From Sphingomonas psychrotolerans (lineage in GTDB: Bacteria > Pseudomonadota > Alphaproteobacteria > Sphingomonadales > Sphingomonadaceae), in contig NZ_CP024923.1 in NCBI RefSeq assembly GCF_002796605.1, positions 3,913,501-3,977,500 of the forward strand: a DNA stretch of 64,000 nt. The letters are read 5' to 3'. Under the pieces are notes generated by a model. That model was not told the DNA's origin. It made no database searches and worked only from the letters and a program-made list of their open reading frames with translations. Of this stretch, positions 1-8,702 are shown in pieces; the stretch's first letter is position 1, and every line of letters starts with the position of its first letter. The position numbers and the translations under genes were made by a program.

Positions 1-406
1 GTGCCACGCCGTAGAGCTCCATGCGGTGATCGACGAGGCGGAAGCCCAGCCGCTCGGCGATCTGCTTCTGGAGCAGTTCGAGCTCAGGATCGACGAACTC
101 GATCACCTTGCCCGATTCGACATCGATCAGATGGTCGTGATGCGCCTCGGGCGCAGGCTCGTAGCGCGCGCGGCCGTCGCCGAAATCGTGGCGATCGAGG
201 ATGCCGGCCTCTTCGAACAGCCGGACGGTGCGATAGACCGTGGCGATCGAAATGCCCGGATCGATCGCCGAGGCGCGCTCATAGACCTTTTCGACGTCGG
301 GATGATCGTCGGCGTCGGATAAAACCCGCGCGATCACCTTGCGTTGCTCGGTGATGCGCAGTCCCTTGTCGTGACAGAGCTGCTCGAGATCGATTTTGCG
401 CGGCAT
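1..406 (-). CDS. fur: Fur-family ferric uptake regulator (3' end beyond window)
   Basis: Metal-dependent DNA-binding repressor. About 135 codons are visible; the C-terminus runs off the left edge. The ATG at 404-406 begins MPRKIDLEQLCHDKGLRITE. The winged-helix half contains the recognition-helix signature ISIATVYRTVRLFEEAGIL. It is followed by the regulatory metal-site region EAHHDHLIDVESGKVIEF, typical of Fur/Mur of alphaproteobacteria. No CxxC structural-zinc motif is seen in the visible part, which is usual for alphaproteobacterial members. It lies downstream of mucR on the same strand and 2.4 kb from nfuA. It could be Fur (iron) or Mur (manganese); sequence alone does not separate them. 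Confidence 0.9.
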   Translation of the reverse strand, partial: MPRKIDLEQLCHDKGLRITEQRKVIARVLSDADDHPDVEKVYERASAIDPGISIATVYRTVRLFEEAGILDRHDFGDGRARYEPAPEAHHDHLIDVESGKVIEFVDPELELLQKQIAERLGFRLVDHRMELYGVA

Positions 407-453
407 GGCGTCGATGTAACGGCAATGTGCGCGAGGGGGAAGAGGCAGCAGGA

Positions 454-483
454 CGCCGGCCGAAGCGATTGCTCCGGCCGGCG
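454..483 (-). terminator. Strong hairpin between mucR and fur
   Basis: Perfect 8-bp arms CGCCGGCC/GGCCGGCG, with a further AGC/GCT pairing inside, lie just past the mucR stop. There is no T-run on either strand, so this is a terminator-like or processing hairpin rather than a canonical Rho-independent terminator. Confidence 0.35.
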
Positions 484-510
484 CGCCATCTCATGCCTTG
501 CGGCGGGACT

Positions 511-924
511 TCAGCGCTTGCGGCGCTGGGTGCCCAGACCGATCTTCTTGGCGAGCGTGCGGCGCTGCTCGGCATAGTTGGGAGCGACCATCGGATAGTC
601 AGCGGGAAGATTCCACTTCGCGCGATACTGTTCCGGCGTCAGCTGATAGTGCGTCATCAAGTGACGCTTGAGCATCTTGAGCTTCTTGCCGTCTTCGAGG
701 CAAACGATGAAGTCCGGCTTCACCGAAGAGCGAATCGAAACGGCGGGCTCCTGCTTTACTTCCGGTTCAACAACAGTACGGCCAAGGCCAGTCAAGGCGC
801 CGTGTACATTCTGGATAAGCACCGGAAGATCGGAAACAGCAACGCTATTGTTGCTCACATGTGCCGCAACAATATCCGCGGTAAGCGTGATGAGTGTTTC
901 CTGAATGTCAGCTGAACTGTCCAT
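511..924 (-). CDS. mucR: MucR/Ros-family zinc-finger transcriptional regulator
   Basis: A 137-residue global regulator of the MucR/Ros family. In alphaproteobacteria these control exopolysaccharide, motility and cell-cycle genes by binding AT-rich DNA. The C-terminal half carries the prokaryotic zinc finger: Cys75, Asp78, His88 and His92, in the Cys-x2-Asp class, followed by the conserved [20 protein letters not shown] block. The second histidine comes after three residues (H-x3-H); in Ros the ligand is one position later, where this protein has Tyr93. The start at 922-924 is preferred over an upstream in-frame ATG because GAAGGA sits just before it and family members begin here. It is a single gene between rimI and fur. 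Confidence 0.9.
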   Translation of the reverse strand: MDSSADIQETLITLTADIVAAHVSNNSVAVSDLPVLIQNVHGALTGLGRTVVEPEVKQEPAVSIRSSVKPDFIVCLEDGKKLKMLKRHLMTHYQLTPEQYRAKWNLPADYPMVAPNYAEQRRTLAKKIGLGTQRRKR

Positions 925-1032
925 CTTATTTCCTTCGACCCATTTTGCGGTGACTATAGATGCCACCTGCGGCGGCCCTATCGGACCATATTAGACCGAA
1001 GGCAAGTCGTTAACCTTCAGTTACGAAAAAAA

Positions 1033-1509
1033 TCAGCGAAGCTCGCGCGCATAGGTATGAGCGTCGAACGCCTGGCCCATCTTGCCTCTGTAATAGTTCT
1101 TGCGCTCGCCGACCTTCTCGAAACCTTCGCGACGGTATAGCCGGACGGCATCGTTTCCCGCGCGTACCTCGAGATGCAGTTGCGCGACTCCACGCGCCTG
1201 GGCTTCGGCGACTATCGCGCGGAGCAGCGCCCCGGCGACACCGCGGCGGCGCGCGGCGGGGCGAGTCGCCAGCAGCAGCAATTCGGCCTCGCCGGCGATC
1301 GCGCGGGCGAGCGCGAAGCCGACGTCCTGGCCATCGAAACTGGCGATCACCAGCCAGACTCCGGGGAGCGACAGCATGCCTAGGCACTGCGCGCTGGTCC
1401 ATGCCTCGCCGAAGCGCGGGTCGAATGCCTCTTCCATGATGCGGCTGACTTCGATGAGGTCCTGCGCGCCGCCTTCGCGCAACTCGGTCAGGTTGAGCGT
1501 GCCGGTCAT
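1033..1509 (-). CDS. rimI: Ribosomal-protein-alanine N-acetyltransferase RimI-like
   Basis: A GNAT acetyltransferase of 158 residues that would acetylate the N-terminal alanine of ribosomal protein S18 or similar targets. The acetyl-CoA binding motif A is visible as RPAARRRGVAGALL (R-x-x-G-x-A), followed by LHLEVRAGNDAVRLYRREGF, the typical RimI C-terminal signature with a catalytic-region Tyr. Its ATG overlaps the tsaB stop as ATGA, indicating translational coupling. The tsaB-rimI pairing is the standard bacterial arrangement and supports the call. A run of seven T residues follows the stop on the coding strand. Confidence 0.9.
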   Translation of the reverse strand: MTGTLNLTELREGGAQDLIEVSRIMEEAFDPRFGEAWTSAQCLGMLSLPGVWLVIASFDGQDVGFALARAIAGEAELLLLATRPAARRRGVAGALLRAIVAEAQARGVAQLHLEVRAGNDAVRLYRREGFEKVGERKNYYRGKMGQAFDAHTYARELR

Positions 1510-2138
1510 GCCAGGCCGCGCTCCGCCAGTGTCTTCGCGTCGGGCGCGCGGCCGTAGATCGGACGGGGAGGAAGGCTGGCGAGATCACTGGCGAGCAGCC
1601 GTGCGTCCTCCGCGCGAGGAAGCGCCTCGGTCAACGCACGGCCGGGATCGAGCGCGGCGAGATGACGGACTCCGCTGCCGATCGCGGGCCGCTGCCCCAG
1701 CGCGGCTAAAGCTGCCGCGGGAACCAGCGACTGCAACGGGCCTTCGGGCGTGAGCGGCGATGCCGTGAACGACTGCATGAAGACTTCACCGTGCCCGCCC
1801 TCGAGTATGGCGGCAAGTGCGGGACATTGCGGAGACTCCGCGAACCCGGTTGCGGCGAGCAAGGCGAGCGACGAATAGCCGTGAATCTCGGCCTGCCAGC
1901 CGATCGCGAGGCCAAGCGCCGCGGCGAGCCCGACGCGGACTCCGGTGAAGCTGCCGGGGCCGACATCGACGAGGATCCGCGGGGCGCGTCCCTGATCGGG
2001 CAAGGCCGCGATCATCGGGACGAGCCGCTCGGCATGGCCGCGCCCGACGACTTCGTGCGCGCTGGCGACAACTTCGCCGCCGCGCAGCAGGGCCACCGAA
2101 CAGGCGGCGGTCGCGGTTTCGATGACGAGCGTCAGCAA
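1506..2138 (-). CDS. tsaB: tRNA threonylcarbamoyladenosine biosynthesis protein TsaB
   Basis: TsaB is the non-catalytic ASKHA-fold partner of TsaD in making t6A37 on ANN-decoding tRNAs. The product is about 210 residues, normal for the family. It starts with LTLVIETATAACSVALL, the ATPase-fold phosphate-1-like strand. The family hallmark follows: a VDVGPGSFTGVRVGLAAALG segment. The longer open frame reaches 2228 but overlaps the nitroreductase, so I place the start at the TTG at 2136-2138, which gives the expected N-terminus four bases after the nitroreductase stop. The Shine-Dalgarno site is weak. The stop overlaps the rimI start. Confidence 0.9.
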   Translation of the reverse strand: MLTLVIETATAACSVALLRGGEVVASAHEVVGRGHAERLVPMIAALPDQGRAPRILVDVGPGSFTGVRVGLAAALGLAIGWQAEIHGYSSLALLAATGFAESPQCPALAAILEGGHGEVFMQSFTASPLTPEGPLQSLVPAAALAALGQRPAIGSGVRHLAALDPGRALTEALPRAEDARLLASDLASLPPRPIYGRAPDAKTLAERGLA

Positions 2139-2142
2139 CGCG

Positions 2143-2736
2143 TCAGGCGATGCGATTGAACTGATCGAATTCGGGGCGGGGAAGCCGCCCGAAGATGGTG
2201 GAAGGGTCGCCATGGCCCAGCGTTGCAATGAAGTTCGACTTCAGATTGGGCTGGTCGCCGAAAAAGGCTTCGTCAACCTTGGCGTTGTCGAATCCCGACA
2301 TGGGACCGGTATCGAAGCCCAAAGCACGCGCGGCGATCAGCAAATAGCCGCCCTGCAGCGTCGAATTGCGGAAGGCGTTGGCGTGGCGCATCGCGTCATC
2401 GGCGAACCAGTTCTTCGCATCGGAAACGTGCGGGAAGAGCCACGAAAGCTGTTCGTTGAATGCGAGATCCATCGCGATGATCACCGTCGCGGGCGCCTTG
2501 CGGATCTTGTCGGGATTGCTGGCGGTCGCGAGGTCGGCGAGCTTGTCCTTGCTCTCCTGACTCAGCAGCCAGACGAAGCGTGCCGACTGCTGATTGGCGG
2601 CGGTCGGCCCCATCTTGAGCAGATCGTAGATCCGCTGGATATCGGCCTGGGTGACCGGCTGGTCGGTATAGCCGTTATAAGTGCGTGCGGTACGGAAGAT
2701 CGTATCCAGCCCCGCATCATCGAGGGGACGACCCAT
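2143..2736 (-). CDS. Nitroreductase-family protein, RutE/HadB-like (malonic semialdehyde reductase family)
   Basis: An FMN-dependent NAD(P)H oxidoreductase of the nitroreductase superfamily, 197 residues. The N-terminal LDTIFRTARTYNGYTDQPVT and the following MGPTAANQQSARFVWL match the RutE/HadB subgroup (malonic semialdehyde reductase or nitroreductase). The usual GYLLIAARALGFDTGPMSGF segment provides the FMN-binding second half. There are no neighbouring rut genes, so a role in pyrimidine degradation is not supported here; a general quinone or aldehyde reductase is as likely. It lies in a minus-strand run with nfuA upstream and tsaB downstream. Confidence 0.85.
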   Translation of the reverse strand: MGRPLDDAGLDTIFRTARTYNGYTDQPVTQADIQRIYDLLKMGPTAANQQSARFVWLLSQESKDKLADLATASNPDKIRKAPATVIIAMDLAFNEQLSWLFPHVSDAKNWFADDAMRHANAFRNSTLQGGYLLIAARALGFDTGPMSGFDNAKVDEAFFGDQPNLKSNFIATLGHGDPSTIFGRLPRPEFDQFNRIA

Positions 2737-2764
2737 GGTTCAATCCTTTCGGTGGTGCGCGAAG

Positions 2765-3346
2765 CTAGATCGCGCGAACTTCGGTGACTTCGGGAACATA
2801 ATATTTGAGCAATTGCTCGATGCCGTTCTTCAGCGTCGCCGTCGAGGACGGGCAGCCCGCGCAGGCGCCCTGCATCTGGAGATAGACCTTGCCGGCATCG
2901 AACCCGCGATAGACGATGTCGCCGCCGTCATTGGCGACCGCGGGGCGGATGCGGGTGTCGATCAGCTCGCGGATCTGCGCGACGATCTCGGCATCCTCGG
3001 GATTGTCGCCGAAATCGGCCGATTCGGGCGGGACCGAGAAACCCGCCGACCCGGCGTGGAACAACGGCATGTTGGCCGAGAAATGATCGAGCAGGATCGC
3101 CAGCACGTCGGGCTTGAGGTCGCGCCAGTCGACGCCGGGGCCGGCGGTGACCGAAATGAAGTCGCGCCCGAAGAAAACGCCGGTCACGTCGCCGAACGAA
3201 AACAGCGCGCTCGCGAGCGGCGACGCTTCGGCGTCCTCGGGCGTAGCGAAGTCGCGGGTGCCCGCGTCCATCACGGTGCGGCCGGGGAGGAATTTGAGCG
3301 TCGCCGGATTGGGCGTGGCTTCGGTCTCGATCAACATGGCTGGCAT
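2765..3346 (-). CDS. nfuA: NifU-like Fe-S scaffold/carrier protein Nfu
   Basis: An Fe-S cluster carrier of 193 residues. The N-terminal Nfu_N domain (about residues 4-90, starting MLIETEATPNPATLKFLPGR) is followed by a NifU C-terminal domain (about 118-190). The cluster-ligand CxxC is Cys162-Ala-Gly-Cys165 in GACAGCPSS. It would deliver 4Fe-4S clusters to apo-proteins downstream of the SUF system encoded at 12.7-20 kb. Two in-frame ATGs (3346 and 3337) are possible; the second begins exactly where most homologues do. It is the first gene of the minus-strand run toward fur, consistent with iron or Fe-S homeostasis. Confidence 0.93.
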   Translation of the reverse strand: MPAMLIETEATPNPATLKFLPGRTVMDAGTRDFATPEDAEASPLASALFSFGDVTGVFFGRDFISVTAGPGVDWRDLKPDVLAILLDHFSANMPLFHAGSAGFSVPPESADFGDNPEDAEIVAQIRELIDTRIRPAVANDGGDIVYRGFDAGKVYLQMQGACAGCPSSTATLKNGIEQLLKYYVPEVTEVRAI

Positions 3347-3409
3347 GTGGCGCCTGGCAGGCCCCGGATCAAGCGGGCGGCGGGAAACGAAAGGTTTCGC
3401 GGGAGAAAA

Positions 3410-3682
3410 TCAGCTGCCCTGTTCGTCGTCTTGCTGCGTCGCGCTGCTCACGTTCGAATCATGGCCGCTTTTGTCGCTGAAGAAGGCGGCGGCGAACAGC
3501 CCGCATCCGAGCAGGGTCGACAGGAACACACCGCCGATCGCGGCGAGGATCGCCGAAGGATAGAGCGCGTCGTAGAGCGAGAGATACCAGAGCGCCCCGA
3601 TGACCATCAGTACGCCGGCGAGTGCGATCCACACCAGCATCCGCCGAAACTCGCTCCAGGCCTGGGCATTATCGGTCAGCAT
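3410..3682 (-). CDS. Small two-helix membrane protein, unknown function
   Basis: A 90-residue protein with two hydrophobic helices (about residues 14-34, MLVWIALAGVLMVIGALWY, and 43-67, AILAAIGGVFLSTLLGCGLF). A polar, Ser/Gln/Asp-rich C-terminal tail follows. The start is supported by AGGAA before the ATG. Similar short membrane proteins are common next to conserved genes in sphingomonads, but I cannot assign a function. It is transcribed toward nfuA with about 60 bases between. Confidence 0.7.
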   Translation of the reverse strand: MLTDNAQAWSEFRRMLVWIALAGVLMVIGALWYLSLYDALYPSAILAAIGGVFLSTLLGCGLFAAAFFSDKSGHDSNVSSATQQDDEQGS

Positions 3683-3766
3683 GTCGAATTCCTGTGAGCA
3701 CCAAGATGGTGGTGTAGCGCCTGCGGTTCAACGGTCGATTGGACGAATTGACCCACTCCTCCCATC

Positions 3767-3869
3767 GTCACCCCGGACCTGTTTCGGGGTCCGCCGCGCC
3801 GCAAGTGCCGGCAAAGAACTCTATCGCATCGCTCAGCCGCCTGGGGACCCCGAACAAGTCCGGGGTGAC
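3767..3869. repeat. REP-like inverted pair (CCCCGGAC type)
   Basis: Two facing copies of a 25-26 base palindromic unit: GTCACCCCGGAC.TGTT.CGGGGTCC at 3767-3792 and its reverse complement at 3845-3869. They differ at only a couple of positions and are separated by 52 bases. Each unit is itself a near palindrome (CCCCGGAC ... CGGGG). The pair sits in the 286-base non-coding gap between the small membrane gene and the M16 peptidase. The architecture is the same as the repeats at 48.05, 57.7, 58.1 and 59.4 kb. Confidence 0.8.
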
Positions 3870-3968
3870 GAGAAAGACGGGAATAACCGCAGCCTTCCCG
3901 CAAAGCCGTACACCTGCGCGAAAGGTACCCGGTGGCAAGCGCGGGGTTTCGCCATTAGATGGGGATCC

Positions 3969-6842
3969 ATGCTTCGTTTCCTGCGGTCGCCGCTCCTCGC
4001 CTCTTTCGCCCTCGTCACGCTCGCCCCGGCCCTGCCGGTGCACGCGCAGGTCGCCCCTCGGCCGGTCCAGACCGCCGAGGACCCCTGGCTCTACAAGGGC
4101 AGCGACCTCGTCCATGACGAAGAGTGGAAGTTCGGCCGGCTTTCGAACGGCGTGCGCTATGCCGTGCGCAAGAACGGCGTGCCCCCCGGCCAGGTCTCGG
4201 TACGCGTGCGGATCGATGCCGGCTCGCTCAACGAACAGGACAGCGAGCGCGGCTTCGCGCACCTTCTCGAGCATCTCTCGTTCCGCGGCTCGACTTTCGT
4301 TCCCGATGGGGAATCGAAGCGGATCTGGCAGCGGCTGGGCGTGACCTTCGGTTCGGATTCGAACGCGAGCACCACCTTCACCGAGACCGTCTACAAGCTC
4401 GATCTGCCGACCGCGACCGCCGCCGGGCTCGACGAGAGCTTCAAGATCCTCACCGGCATGCTGTCCGCCCCGGCGATCACCCAGGCCTCGCTCGATGCCG
4501 AGCGCCCGGTGGTGCTCGCCGAGGCGCGTGAGCAGCCGGGCGCGCAGGAGCGGATGCAGGACGCGATGCTCGGGCTGATGTTCGCCGGACAGCCGGTCGC
4601 CAATCGCAAGCCGATCGGCACCACCGCCGCGCTGACCGCGGCGACGCCTGCCGCAGTGAAGGCCTTCCACGACCGCTGGTACCGGCCCGACCGCGCCGTG
4701 GTGATCGTGATCGGCGATATGGAACCGGCGGTGCTCGAGACGCTGGTGCAGAAGCATTTCGCCACGTGGAAGGCGGACGGACCCAATCCGCCAAGTCCCG
4801 ATTTCGGCAAACCGTCGGCCGAAGGCAACCCGGTCGCCGCGAGCATCGTCGAGCCGGCCGTGCCTCCGCTCGCGATGATGGCGATCGTCCGCCCGTGGAC
4901 GGTGTTCAGCGATACCGTGATCTTCAACCAGAAGCGGATGATCGACCTCGTCGCAATCCGGATCATCAACCGGCGGCTCGAATCACGTGCGCGCTCGGGC
5001 GGCAGCTTCGTCGGTGCCGGTGCGGATCTGAGCGACGTCGCACGCTCGGCCAACGTCACCACGGTCAACGTCATGCCGGTGGGCGCGGACTGGGAGACGG
5101 CGCTGCGCGACGTGCGCGGTGTGATCGCCGACGCCCAGACCACTGCGCCGGGCCAGCCCGAAATCGACCGCGAGCTCGCCGAGATCGAATCGTCGATGAA
5201 GCAGCGGATCTCGACCGCGCCGGTCGAAGCCGGCGCCAAGCTCGCCGACGATCTGGTCGAAGCAGTCGACATCAACGAGACGGTGACGACGCCCGAGGCT
5301 TCGTACGACATTTTCAAGGCGGCCGTCGCGGCGAAGATGTTCACGCCCCAGACAGTGCAGGCCGCGGCAAAGCGGGTGTTCGAGGGCACTGCGGTCCGCG
5401 CATTGGTCAACACGCACACACCGGATCCGCAGCTGATGACCAAGGTCACCGCGGCGTTGCAGGCCGATGTCGTCGCCAATGGCGGCAAGCGCCGGGCGCT
5501 CGGCAATGTCAGCTTCGCCCAGCTGCCGAAGCTCGGCACGCCGGGCAAGATGGTCAGCCGCACGCCGTTGTTGCCCGAGCTCGAGATCGAGAAAGTGGTG
5601 TTCGCCAACGGCGTCAATCTGCTGATGCGAAAGGATTCTTCCGAAGTCGGCAAGGTCTATGTCAATGTCCGCTTCGGACGCGGGCTCAATGATCTGCCGG
5701 CCCGGCCGAGCCCGGGCTGGGCCGGCGAGATGGCCTTGGTCGCCGGCGGCGTGGGCAAGCTTGGTCAGGAAGAGCTCGATGCGCTGATCGGCAAGCGCCA
5801 GATCGGCTTCGACTTCGACGTCGCCGGCGACGCGTTCCGCTTCAACGGGCAGACCAACAAGGAAGATCTGCCCGATCAGCTGCGGCTGTTCGCGGCGAAG
5901 CTGGTGGCGCCGGCATGGGATCCCAATCCGGTGATCCGCGCCAAGACCGCGGTGCTCTCCGGCTATGCCGGACTGTCCTCGTCGCCCGACGCAGTGCTCG
6001 GCCGCGATCTCGAGAAATTGCTCCATTCGGGCGATCCGCGCTGGGGCATCGCCGATCGCCAGACGATCGAGGCGACGACGCCGGCGAGCTTCCGCAAGCT
6101 TTGGGAGCCCTTGCTCGCCACCGGACCGATCGAAGTCGAAGTGTTCGGCGACATGGATTCGGATGCGACGATCAAGGCCGTCGCGGAAACCTTCGGCGCG
6201 CTCAAGCCGCGCCCGGCGAGCAAGACGCCCGTGCCTGTGGTCGCCTTCCCCGCGCATGCCGACAAGCCGGTCGTCCGCACCCATAGCGGCAAGGCCGATC
6301 AGGCGGCGGCAGTGATCGCGTGGCCGACCGGCGCGGGTAGCGCGGGAATCACCGAGAGCCGCAAGCTCGAAGTGCTCGCAGCGATCTTCCGCGATCGGAT
6401 GATCGATCAGCTGCGCAGTCAGGCGGGGATCAGCTATTCGCCCAACGTCGCCAGCCAATGGCCGCTCGGCATGGAATCGGGCGGCAAGCTGATCGCATTG
6501 GGCATGGTGCCGCCCGACAAGACCGAGTTCTTCTTCAAGCTCGCGCGCGGGATCGCTGCCGATCTGATCGCCAAACCGGTCGACGCCGACGAACTCAACC
6601 GCGCACTGACTCCGATCAAGCAGATGCTGATCCGCCAATCGAGCGGCAACATGTTCTGGATGCGGCTGGTCGAGGGCGGGGCGTTCGATCCGGCGCGGGT
6701 CGCGGCGGTCGAGACGCTGGCGCGCGACGTGGCGACGACCTCGCCCGCCGAGGTGCAGGCGCTCGCCCAGAAGTATCTGCGGCCCGACCGGGACTGGACG
6801 ATGGTGGTGGTGCCCGGGCCTGACGCGCAAGCGGGGGGCTGA
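3969..6842 (+). CDS. Secreted M16-family zinc metallopeptidase (pitrilysin/insulinase type)
   Basis: A 957-residue peptidase exported to the periplasm. The signal peptide (about residues 1-26) ends VHA-Q. The first M16 domain carries the inverted zinc motif HxxEH as His98-Leu-Leu-Glu101-His102, with the acidic third-ligand region ERPVVLAEARE at about 178-188. A second M16 domain starts near residue 540 (FANGVNLLMRKDSS) and lacks HxxEH, as expected for the inactive half of a fused two-domain M16 enzyme. The open frame extends upstream to 3600, but translation is placed at the ATG at 3969 because the signal peptide begins there. It is a single gene, ending at a symmetrical hairpin shared with the convergent acyl-CoA synthetase gene. 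Confidence 0.92.
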   Translation: MLRFLRSPLLASFALVTLAPALPVHAQVAPRPVQTAEDPWLYKGSDLVHDEEWKFGRLSNGVRYAVRKNGVPPGQVSVRVRIDAGSLNEQDSERGFAHLLEHLSFRGSTFVPDGESKRIWQRLGVTFGSDSNASTTFTETVYKLDLPTATAAGLDESFKILTGMLSAPAITQASLDAERPVVLAEAREQPGAQERMQDAMLGLMFAGQPVANRKPIGTTAALTAATPAAVKAFHDRWYRPDRAVVIVIGDMEPAVLETLVQKHFATWKADGPNPPSPDFGKPSAEGNPVAASIVEPAVPPLAMMAIVRPWTVFSDTVIFNQKRMIDLVAIRIINRRLESRARSGGSFVGAGADLSDVARSANVTTVNVMPVGADWETALRDVRGVIADAQTTAPGQPEIDRELAEIESSMKQRISTAPVEAGAKLADDLVEAVDINETVTTPEASYDIFKAAVAAKMFTPQTVQAAAKRVFEGTAVRALVNTHTPDPQLMTKVTAALQADVVANGGKRRALGNVSFAQLPKLGTPGKMVSRTPLLPELEIEKVVFANGVNLLMRKDSSEVGKVYVNVRFGRGLNDLPARPSPGWAGEMALVAGGVGKLGQEELDALIGKRQIGFDFDVAGDAFRFNGQTNKEDLPDQLRLFAAKLVAPAWDPNPVIRAKTAVLSGYAGLSSSPDAVLGRDLEKLLHSGDPRWGIADRQTIEATTPASFRKLWEPLLATGPIEVEVFGDMDSDATIKAVAETFGALKPRPASKTPVPVVAFPAHADKPVVRTHSGKADQAAAVIAWPTGAGSAGITESRKLEVLAAIFRDRMIDQLRSQAGISYSPNVASQWPLGMESGGKLIALGMVPPDKTEFFFKLARGIAADLIAKPVDADELNRALTPIKQMLIRQSSGNMFWMRLVEGGAFDPARVAAVETLARDVATTSPAEVQALAQKYLRPDRDWTMVVVPGPDAQAGG

Positions 6843-6845
6843 ATA

Positions 6846-6873
6846 AACTCCCCTCCCTGAAGGGAGGGGAGTT
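6846..6873. terminator. Convergent-gene hairpin
   Basis: Perfect 13-base arms AACTCCCCTCCCT/AGGGAGGGGAGTT around a 2-base centre, placed between the convergent M16 peptidase and acyl-CoA synthetase stops. Symmetry and position suggest a bidirectional terminator, though neither side has a long T-run. Confidence 0.6.
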
Positions 6874-6880
6874 CGGGCGC

Positions 6881-8665
6881 TCAGTACAGCGCGTCGAGCC
6901 GTTCTCCGTACACCTGCTTCAGCACGTGCCGGCGGATCTTGAGGCTTGGCGTCAATTGCTCGTTCTCGATCGTGAACGGCGCGTCGGCGATGATGAATTT
7001 GCGGACGCGCTCGGTCACCGACAGGTCTCGGTTGACTCGCTCGACTGCGGCGCCGACCGCCGCCTTGTAATCGGGATCGTGCGACAATTCCCGGAAATGG
7101 CAGCGCGTGGCGGTGTGCGCACACCATTCGGCGGTCCATTCGGGATCGGGGACGATCACCGCGGTCATGTACGGTCGCTTGTCGCCGGCGATCATCGCCT
7201 GGACGATCTCGGGCTGGAGGGTGAGCATCCCCTCCACTTTTTGCGGCGCGACATTGTCGCCCTTGTCGTTGACGATGATGTCCTTCTTGCGATCGGTGAT
7301 CTTGATCCTGCCCTTGTCGTCGATCACGCCGATGTCGCCGCTGTGGAGCCAGCCGTTCTTGAGAACCCGCGCGGTCTCTTCCTCGTTGCGCCAATAGCCG
7401 TGCATGACCAGCTCGCCGCGGACGAGGATCTCGCCGTCCTCGGCGATCCTGACCTCGACGTCGGGCAGCGGCGGGCCGACCGAATCGTGCCTGAGCCCGG
7501 CCTTGGGGCGATTGCACGAGATCACCGGCGCCGCCTCGGTCTGGCCATAGCCCTGCAGGAAGGTCAGCCCGATCGAGTCGAAGAAGATGCCGACTTCGGG
7601 ATTGAGCGGCGCGCCGCCCGATACCATCGCCTTGATCCGCCCGCCGAAGCGCTTCGAGATCTTGGGCAGCAAGGTCGCCTTGAGCAGCAGGTTCATCGGC
7701 GTGTCGAGCAGGCTGGTGGTGCCCGCGGCGCGCTTGCCGCCGAGATAGACGGCGCGGTCGAGCAGCATGTTGGCGAACCTGCCCTGCTTCTCGATCTGCT
7801 TGGTGATCCGGGTGCGCAGCACTTCGAACAATCGCGGCACCACCACCATGATCGTCGGGCGGACCTCCTCGATGTTCGAGGCGAGCTTCTCGAGACCTTC
7901 GGAATAATAGATTTCGGCGCCGAGCCCGATCGGGAAAAATTGCCCGCCGCTATGCTCATAGGCGTGGCTGAGCGGCAGGAACGAGAGGAATACCTCGTCC
8001 TCCCAGCCGAAATCCTCCGAGATGATCGTGCAGCAGCCGGCGACATTGTGGAGGATCGCGCCGTGATGCTGCATCACGCCGCGCGGGCTTCCGCCGGTGC
8101 CGCTGGTATAGATGATGCAGGCGAGTTCCTCGCGCTTGAACGAGGCGCGGGCAACGACCGTCTCCGGATCGGCGGGGTGCTTCGCGATCAGATCCTTCCA
8201 GTCGTGGAAGTCCATCGTTCCCGATTGGCCGGCCCGGACCTCGTCGATCCCGATCACCATCCGCGCCGAGGACGATCGGATCGCCGCCGGAAGCAGGGTC
8301 TTGGCGAGCTTGGTGTTCGAAACGACTATCGCGCAGGCGCCCGAATTCTCGATGATATGCTGGTGATCGCGCTCGGTATTGGTGGTGTAGGTCGGCACGG
8401 TGACGCAGCCGGCGGCCATGATCGCGAGGTCGGTGATGCAGAATTCGGGGCGGTTCTCGGAGACCAGCATCACCCGGTCCCCGGGCTTGAGCCCCAGCGC
8501 CTGCAGCGCGGTGGCGAGGCTGGCGACCTGGCGCGCGGCCTCGGCCCAGCTGGTCGGCTGCCACGCGCCGCCAGTCTTGTGCCAGAGGAACGGCTTGTCG
8601 CCCTTCTCGCGCGCCCGCGTGAAGAACATCTGGACCAAATTGTCGAACCGCTCGAGTTTTCGCAT
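6881..8665 (-). CDS. Long-chain acyl-CoA synthetase (AMP-binding)
   Basis: A 594-residue adenylate-forming ligase of the FAA1/FadD15-like group (COG1022 type). It activates fatty acids to acyl-CoA via acyl-AMP. The nucleotide-binding loop reads YTSGTGGSPRGV, and the A5 motif is GYGQTEAAPV. The hinge region has WLHSGDIG and DRKKDIIVNDKGDNVAP, with the C-terminal lid after it. The glycine in GTGG replaces the more usual Thr-Thr-Gly pattern but leaves the loop intact. I chose the ATG at 8663-8665 because AAGGGGAG precedes it. It is convergent with the M16 peptidase, with the gamma-glutamyltransferase gene directly upstream on the same strand. Confidence 0.92.
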   Translation of the reverse strand: MRKLERFDNLVQMFFTRAREKGDKPFLWHKTGGAWQPTSWAEAARQVASLATALQALGLKPGDRVMLVSENRPEFCITDLAIMAAGCVTVPTYTTNTERDHQHIIENSGACAIVVSNTKLAKTLLPAAIRSSSARMVIGIDEVRAGQSGTMDFHDWKDLIAKHPADPETVVARASFKREELACIIYTSGTGGSPRGVMQHHGAILHNVAGCCTIISEDFGWEDEVFLSFLPLSHAYEHSGGQFFPIGLGAEIYYSEGLEKLASNIEEVRPTIMVVVPRLFEVLRTRITKQIEKQGRFANMLLDRAVYLGGKRAAGTTSLLDTPMNLLLKATLLPKISKRFGGRIKAMVSGGAPLNPEVGIFFDSIGLTFLQGYGQTEAAPVISCNRPKAGLRHDSVGPPLPDVEVRIAEDGEILVRGELVMHGYWRNEEETARVLKNGWLHSGDIGVIDDKGRIKITDRKKDIIVNDKGDNVAPQKVEGMLTLQPEIVQAMIAGDKRPYMTAVIVPDPEWTAEWCAHTATRCHFRELSHDPDYKAAVGAAVERVNRDLSVTERVRKFIIADAPFTIENEQLTPSLKIRRHVLKQVYGERLDALY

Positions 8666-8702
8666 CGCTCTCCCCTTGAGCACCGCTTTGGCGGCGTCCC
8701 GT

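Noticed and set aside
4983..7517. 844-codon minus-strand open frame across the M16 gene and the acyl-CoA synthetase end
   Set aside because: It spans the end of a real plus-strand gene, a terminator-like hairpin and part of another gene in the wrong frame; composition is Arg/His-rich.
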